A stretch of 16,675 nt of DNA from positions 1 through 16,675 of the forward strand of contig DAIDTM010000426.1 of assembly GCA_027457205.1 (NCBI GenBank). The letters are read 5' to 3'. Positions 13,781 to 16,675 of the stretch are shown piece by piece (position 1 is the first letter of the stretch; each line of letters opens with the position of its first letter). The position numbers were made by a program, and so were the translations under genes. The DNA comes from Anaerolineae bacterium (GTDB lineage: Bacteria; Chloroflexota; Anaerolineae; UBA4142). Under the pieces are notes generated by a model that was given only the letters and a program-made list of their open reading frames with translations, had not been told where the DNA came from and made no database searches.

Positions 13781-15004
13781 TTACCCCATCGCCAAATCGG
13801 GGCGCGCCGGACCGTTGAGGGTGATTGGCGTTTCGTACCACCGCACGCTTTCGCCGATGCGGGCGCGTGTTTGCCAGCGGAGACTCTTCGGCGCGCTGTC
13901 GATGGCTTGCTTGATGCGATTCACGCGCGCGACGAATGTGGGTTGTTCGGCGGGTGGGATCACGTTCCCTGCCGCCTTTTCCACGCGCTCCAGGTTCAGC
14001 ATCACGGTTTTGTACCAGCCCCAATCGTCCGCGCACAGCCGTGTGATCTGCGACGCGTCGATCTTGTCCTTTTCTGGTCCTACGCTCAAATCATGTTCTA
14101 GCAGCAGGATGCACAAATCGCGCATCGCCGCGTCGGACATCTCGACCAGCTGCAAACGCAGCATCAAAAGCGGCGTCTCGGGCAGTACTTTTTCGTTTGC
14201 CGCAGCGACCGCTTTCAAATCAAGGTGATGGTACATTTCGTACGCATCGAGTAACACATCGGCAGACAGCTCGCGCGACTTGCTGCTAAAGTTCAGCCGG
14301 CGGCTGCCGTGAAATGCATTGAACCGTTGGTTGGCTTCGTAACCTTTCTGCTCGAACAATCGGATGACCATCGCGCTTTGCGCCGACTGCGCTAGAAATT
14401 CGATTTGCCTTTTTTGCGGTGCGGAGACCAGCGCGCGATGACGCGGGCAGCACTCCCAGACGGCAATCGGATCGATGGCGCACAGCCGGACGTTGAGCTT
14501 CTGCGCGGCATCGATCAGGTCGCGCGTTTCCTGCGCGAGTTCCGCGTACAGCGGGGTAGGCGTTACGTTACTGACGGGCAGTTCTGCCGTGTGCGCTTTG
14601 GGCGCGGCAGCCGGCGCAGGTTCTGCCGGTGCAGGAGCTGGGGTGGAAACGGGTTCTGGCGCGGCAGCCCGGGCGGGTTTGATTTCTGCCGCGAGTTTCT
14701 TCGCGGCGACATTCGCGGTCAGGTTGAGCAGGGGGATGTTGATGTTGCGCGCACAGACGATCACGAGAACGCCGCCGCGCAGATTCTTCAAGACGAGCCG
14801 ACCCTGACCGTAGATCAAGTCAGCTTCTACGATGCGTTGACCGGAAGTGTCCAGCGCGCTAAGCGTTTGGGTCGCGATGTGCGCGGCGCTCGCCGCGTCC
14901 AACTTGTCCGGCAGCGCCTTTGCCACAAGGCTGCCGTCGGACAAGCAGACGAACGAGCCGACGACGCCCAGCACGGCGTTGATTTCTTTGAGATGGTTCT
15001 CCAT
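13781..15004 (-). CDS. Roadblock/LC7-like protein with extra central domain, 407 residues
   Basis: Residues 1-110 resemble a roadblock/LC7 domain (INAVLGVVGSFVCLSDG at the start, LVLKNLRGGVLVIVCARN and LPLLNLTANVA-like sequence later), a fold that binds small GTPases and acts as a GTPase regulator in MglB. Residues 111-150 are a Pro/Ala-rich linker. Residues about 150-370 are a helical, Cys-containing domain I do not recognise. The last part, LRWQTRARIGESVRWYETP (375-393), recurs in the next gene upstream. The start is set at ATG 15004 rather than TTG 15013, because the paralogue starts at the matching Met-Glu-Asn and AGAGGA lies 10 nt before. It lies 68 nt after the short paralogue and 17 nt before the 90-residue gene. 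Confidence 0.8.
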   Translation of the reverse strand: MENHLKEINAVLGVVGSFVCLSDGSLVAKALPDKLDAASAAHIATQTLSALDTSGQRIVEADLIYGQGRLVLKNLRGGVLVIVCARNINIPLLNLTANVAAKKLAAEIKPARAAAPEPVSTPAPAPAEPAPAAAPKAHTAELPVSNVTPTPLYAELAQETRDLIDAAQKLNVRLCAIDPIAVWECCPRHRALVSAPQKRQIEFLAQSAQSAMVIRLFEQKGYEANQRFNAFHGSRRLNFSSKSRELSADVLLDAYEMYHHLDLKAVAAANEKVLPETPLLMLRLQLVEMSDAAMRDLCILLLEHDLSVGPEKDKIDASQITRLCADDWGWYKTVMLNLERVEKAAGNVIPPAEQPTFVARVNRIKQAIDSAPKSLRWQTRARIGESVRWYETPITLNGPARPDLAMG

Positions 15005-15072
15005 CGAAGCCAATTCCTCTGGTAAAGAGTTCAGATGTCATTGCGAGAATACATGCCGCCACACGCGAAGAA

Positions 15073-15525
15073 TTAAAATTCCTCCGGTGTGTCGTACCAC
15101 TGGACGGTTTCACCCAGCCGCGAGCGCGTTTGCCAGCGTAGATTCTTAGGCAGGTGTGCGGTCTCTGCTGCCGCGGCGGGTGGCGCGATGGGCTTGGCGG
15201 CTGGAGCAGGGACGGGGCGGGCTGCCGGCGCGGGTGCGCTGGATTTGGGCGGCTTGAGTTCCGTCGTCAGTTTTTTCACGACGACGTTGGCGGTCAGGTT
15301 CAGCAAGGGCAGACTGACATTGCGCGAGCACAGGATCGCCAGCGCGCCGCCGCGCAAATTCTTGACGATCAATCGACCCTTGTCGTACACCAGGTCGACT
15401 TCATTCACGCTGGACGCATCGAATTGATCTGGCAACGCGCTTGCCGCAACCCTGCCGTCGGTGAGACAGATGAACGAGCCAACCACGCCGAGAACGGCGT
15501 TGATCTCTTTAAGGTAATTCTCCAT
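15073..15525 (-). CDS. Short roadblock/LC7-like paralogue, 150 residues
   Basis: A near copy of the ends of the next gene. Residues 1-93 match its roadblock-like part (MENYLKEINAVLGVVGSF), followed by a Pro/Ala linker (94-126) and the shared C-terminal motif LRWQTRSRLGETVQWYDTP (129-147). The big central domain of the long paralogue is absent. An 18-residue stretch (between Asp36-Ala-Ser and the VDLVY strand) is also missing, which should remove much of the central roadblock helix. The start at 15525 (GGGGAAA 9 nt upstream) is preferred over the longer frame from 15600, which would overlap the previous gene. It may form a heterodimer with the long copy or be a weakened duplicate. Confidence 0.8.
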   Translation of the reverse strand: MENYLKEINAVLGVVGSFICLTDGRVAASALPDQFDASSVNEVDLVYDKGRLIVKNLRGGALAILCSRNVSLPLLNLTANVVVKKLTTELKPPKSSAPAPAARPVPAPAAKPIAPPAAAAETAHLPKNLRWQTRSRLGETVQWYDTPEEF

Positions 15526-15562
15526 CGGAGCGATTTCCCCAGGCGCGAAATCAGGGCTGTGT

Positions 15563-16225
15563 TTATTTCTTGAGGACCTGAGTAGCTGTGCTTGCCACAA
15601 TCGCCGCCGAGGCGTTGTCGTTCAGCACCAAGCCAATGTAGCGATCGGGCTGCTCCAGAACCAGGATGCGTTTGTTTTTGAGCGAGACCACGCCGTGAGT
15701 AAACGTATCCAACTGCAACGCCTGTCCGAGTTGGTCCGCCGCCCCACCGATAAAGACCGCGACCGCCGCTTCGTTTTCGCCGTCTCCCTCCGACACGCTC
15801 GCGCCGAGGACGACGCCATCGCTGGCGGAGATGACCGCGCCGCCCACACCGTCAATCGCCTTGAGTTGTGCCAGCGTATCTGGACTCATGTTTTCCTCCA
15901 CTTGTTTCTCCGTCGTCTCTCGTTCCGGCAGCCGCATCATTCCTTTGAGCAGCAATTCCTGCCAGCCGATGTTGATCGATTTCTCCGGCGGCGCGAGGTC
16001 GAGATCGAGCACGAAAGAACCGTCGCTCCACAACAGCATTTCGTACGCGGCGGGTTCGCCGACGAGCGCGCCAAGCGCGGCGTGGACGACTTGGCCATCG
16101 GATAAAAAAACCTCGCCGGTCTGACCGTGTCGTGTCAGGGTTAGACGCGCGGAACGCATCTCCTGACAGTTGACCTGGATCAGGTTGGCGAGACTCATCT
16201 CTTTCAGGTTGCCTTGCAGCGGCAT
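15563..16225 (-). CDS. DUF4388-roadblock/LC7 protein
   Basis: A 220-residue, two-domain cytoplasmic protein. Residues 1-98 are a DUF4388 (PATAN-like) domain: MPLQGNLKEMSLANLIQ at the N-terminus, a RLTLTRHGQTGEVFLSDGQV hairpin, then AYEMLLWSDGSFVLD. Residues about 112-218 are a roadblock/LC7 domain (LKAIDGVGGAVISASDGVVL at the start, RILVLEQPDRYIGLVLNDNA later). Such proteins are found beside bacterial Ras-like GTPases and two-component systems, and roadblock domains typically dimerise and contact a GTPase. It is the first gene of the operon, about 23 nt after the predicted transcription start, with a weak ribosome site (acagg). Confidence 0.88.
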   Translation of the reverse strand: MPLQGNLKEMSLANLIQVNCQEMRSARLTLTRHGQTGEVFLSDGQVVHAALGALVGEPAAYEMLLWSDGSFVLDLDLAPPEKSINIGWQELLLKGMMRLPERETTEKQVEENMSPDTLAQLKAIDGVGGAVISASDGVVLGASVSEGDGENEAAVAVFIGGAADQLGQALQLDTFTHGVVSLKNKRILVLEQPDRYIGLVLNDNASAAIVASTATQVLKK

Positions 16226-16254
16226 AGTCCAAACCTGTCGAATAAAGTGCTTAA

Positions 16255-16283
16255 ATTATACGGTGGGCGCGCGGGCTTGTCAA
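16255..16283 (-). promoter_or_regulatory. Consensus sigma70 promoter of the roadblock-GTPase operon
   Basis: On the minus strand, TTGACA (16283-16278), 17-nt spacer, TATAAT (16260-16255). Both boxes are perfect. Transcription would begin near 16248, about 23 nt before the first start codon, leaving only a short leader. It suggests strong, basal expression of the five-gene operon. Confidence 0.85.
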
Positions 16284-16322
16284 CGACCCAAAAGTCCCGG
16301 TTCGCGTCTATTGAGGCACGGG

Positions 16323-16675
16323 CTAGGATTTCATCGTTTTGAGCTTTTCCAGCATCAGTTCGTTGACGAGCGCCGGATTGCCCTGTCCTTTGGTCGCTTT
16401 CATGACCTGTCCGACCAGGAATTTGGCGATGCCTTCCTTGCCGGCGAGGTACTCCGCCACTGGTTTGGGGTTGTCGGCGATGACCTGGTTCACAATGCCG
16501 ACCAGCGCGCCGCGGTCGCTGATCTGCGCCAATCCCTTCTCCTGAACGATGCTCGCCGGGTCGTGCCCGGCGGCGTACATTTCGGCGAACACCGCTTTGG
16601 CGATGGTGTTGCTGATCGTGCCGGCATTGACGAGCGCGATCAGGTCTGGAATCTGCGCCGGCGCGATCCGGACTG
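16323..16675 (-). CDS. gatB: Aspartyl/glutamyl-tRNA amidotransferase subunit B, C-terminal part
   Basis: The C-terminal GatB/YqeY domain of the subunit that helps turn Glu-tRNA(Gln) or Asp-tRNA(Asn) into Gln-tRNA or Asn-tRNA together with GatA and GatC. The frame enters from the right edge and is open for about 117 codons to the TAG at 16325-16323. Typical sequence: NAGTISNTIAKAVFAEM, then AGHDPASIVQEKGLAQISD, PKPVAEYLAGKEGIAKFLVG and the ending GNPALVNELMLEKL. No start codon is inside the window; an in-frame GTG at 16592 is an internal valine. No terminator is seen before the roadblock operon promoter, so some read-through into that operon is possible. Confidence 0.95.
   Translation of the reverse strand, partial: VRIAPAQIPDLIALVNAGTISNTIAKAVFAEMYAAGHDPASIVQEKGLAQISDRGALVGIVNQVIADNPKPVAEYLAGKEGIAKFLVGQVMKATKGQGNPALVNELMLEKLKTMKS

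Noticed and set aside
13764..14036. N-terminal extension of the 90-residue protein (181-residue frame)
   Set aside because: It lies wholly inside the long roadblock gene in another frame; the perfect AAGGAGG marks the start at 13763.
1..16675. CRISPR array, tRNA, rRNA, insertion sequence or prophage
   Set aside because: No spaced repeats, cloverleaf with TTCGA-type arm, rRNA segments, transposase or phage genes were seen.

Overview
This window reads as a piece of a bacterial chromosome, most plausibly Chloroflexota (Anaerolineae-like). That assignment is an inference. It rests on moderately GC-rich coding sequence, clear sigma70-type promoters, a probably leaderless gene, an isopentenyl phosphate kinase (known from Roseiflexus in this phylum), and an operon of roadblock/LC7 proteins with a Ras-like GTPase. 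No rRNA, tRNA, CRISPR array, insertion sequence or prophage gene was seen.

Layout. Positions 1-1502 (minus) hold a fatty acyl-AMP ligase that runs off the left edge. Positions 1503-2306 have no convincing protein gene. They do contain a near-consensus minus-strand promoter, two terminator-like hairpins and a GAAA-capped hairpin close to the ligase gene, so a small RNA or leader region is possible. A short CxxC zinc-ribbon-like protein (2307-2549, minus) follows. A 16-bp perfect inverted repeat and overlapping divergent promoters separate it from a plus-strand cluster: a family 15 glycoside hydrolase, a GerMN-domain lipoprotein, a DeoC-like aldolase and a SAM methyltransferase. After a terminator comes an AT-richer gene for a putative PD-(D/E)XK nuclease with a DUF5655-like C-terminus, directly upstream of a type IIA topoisomerase A subunit (gyrA-like). 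Then come upp, a dCMP deaminase and an isopentenyl phosphate kinase. The last two overlap by 4 bp. The spacers on either side of upp are long quasi-palindromes.

The most interesting part is the minus-strand operon at 16283-12521. It starts at a consensus promoter (TTGACA, 17 bp, TATAAT) and ends at a bidirectional terminator shared with the kinase gene. In order it encodes a DUF4388-roadblock protein, a short roadblock-like protein, a long paralogue of it with an extra central domain, a 90-residue protein of unknown function, and a response regulator receiver fused to a Rab/Ras-like GTPase. The last two are translationally coupled (TGATG). The set looks like a phosphorylation-controlled small-GTPase switch with roadblock partners, related in logic to MglA/MglB but with different parts. 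Upstream of it, gatB enters from the right edge.

Nucleotide salvage (DeoC-like, Upp, dCMP deaminase), carbohydrate breakdown (GH15) and isoprenoid supply (isopentenyl phosphate kinase) are the metabolic themes. Everything here is read by eye; family names come from motif recognition, not searches.
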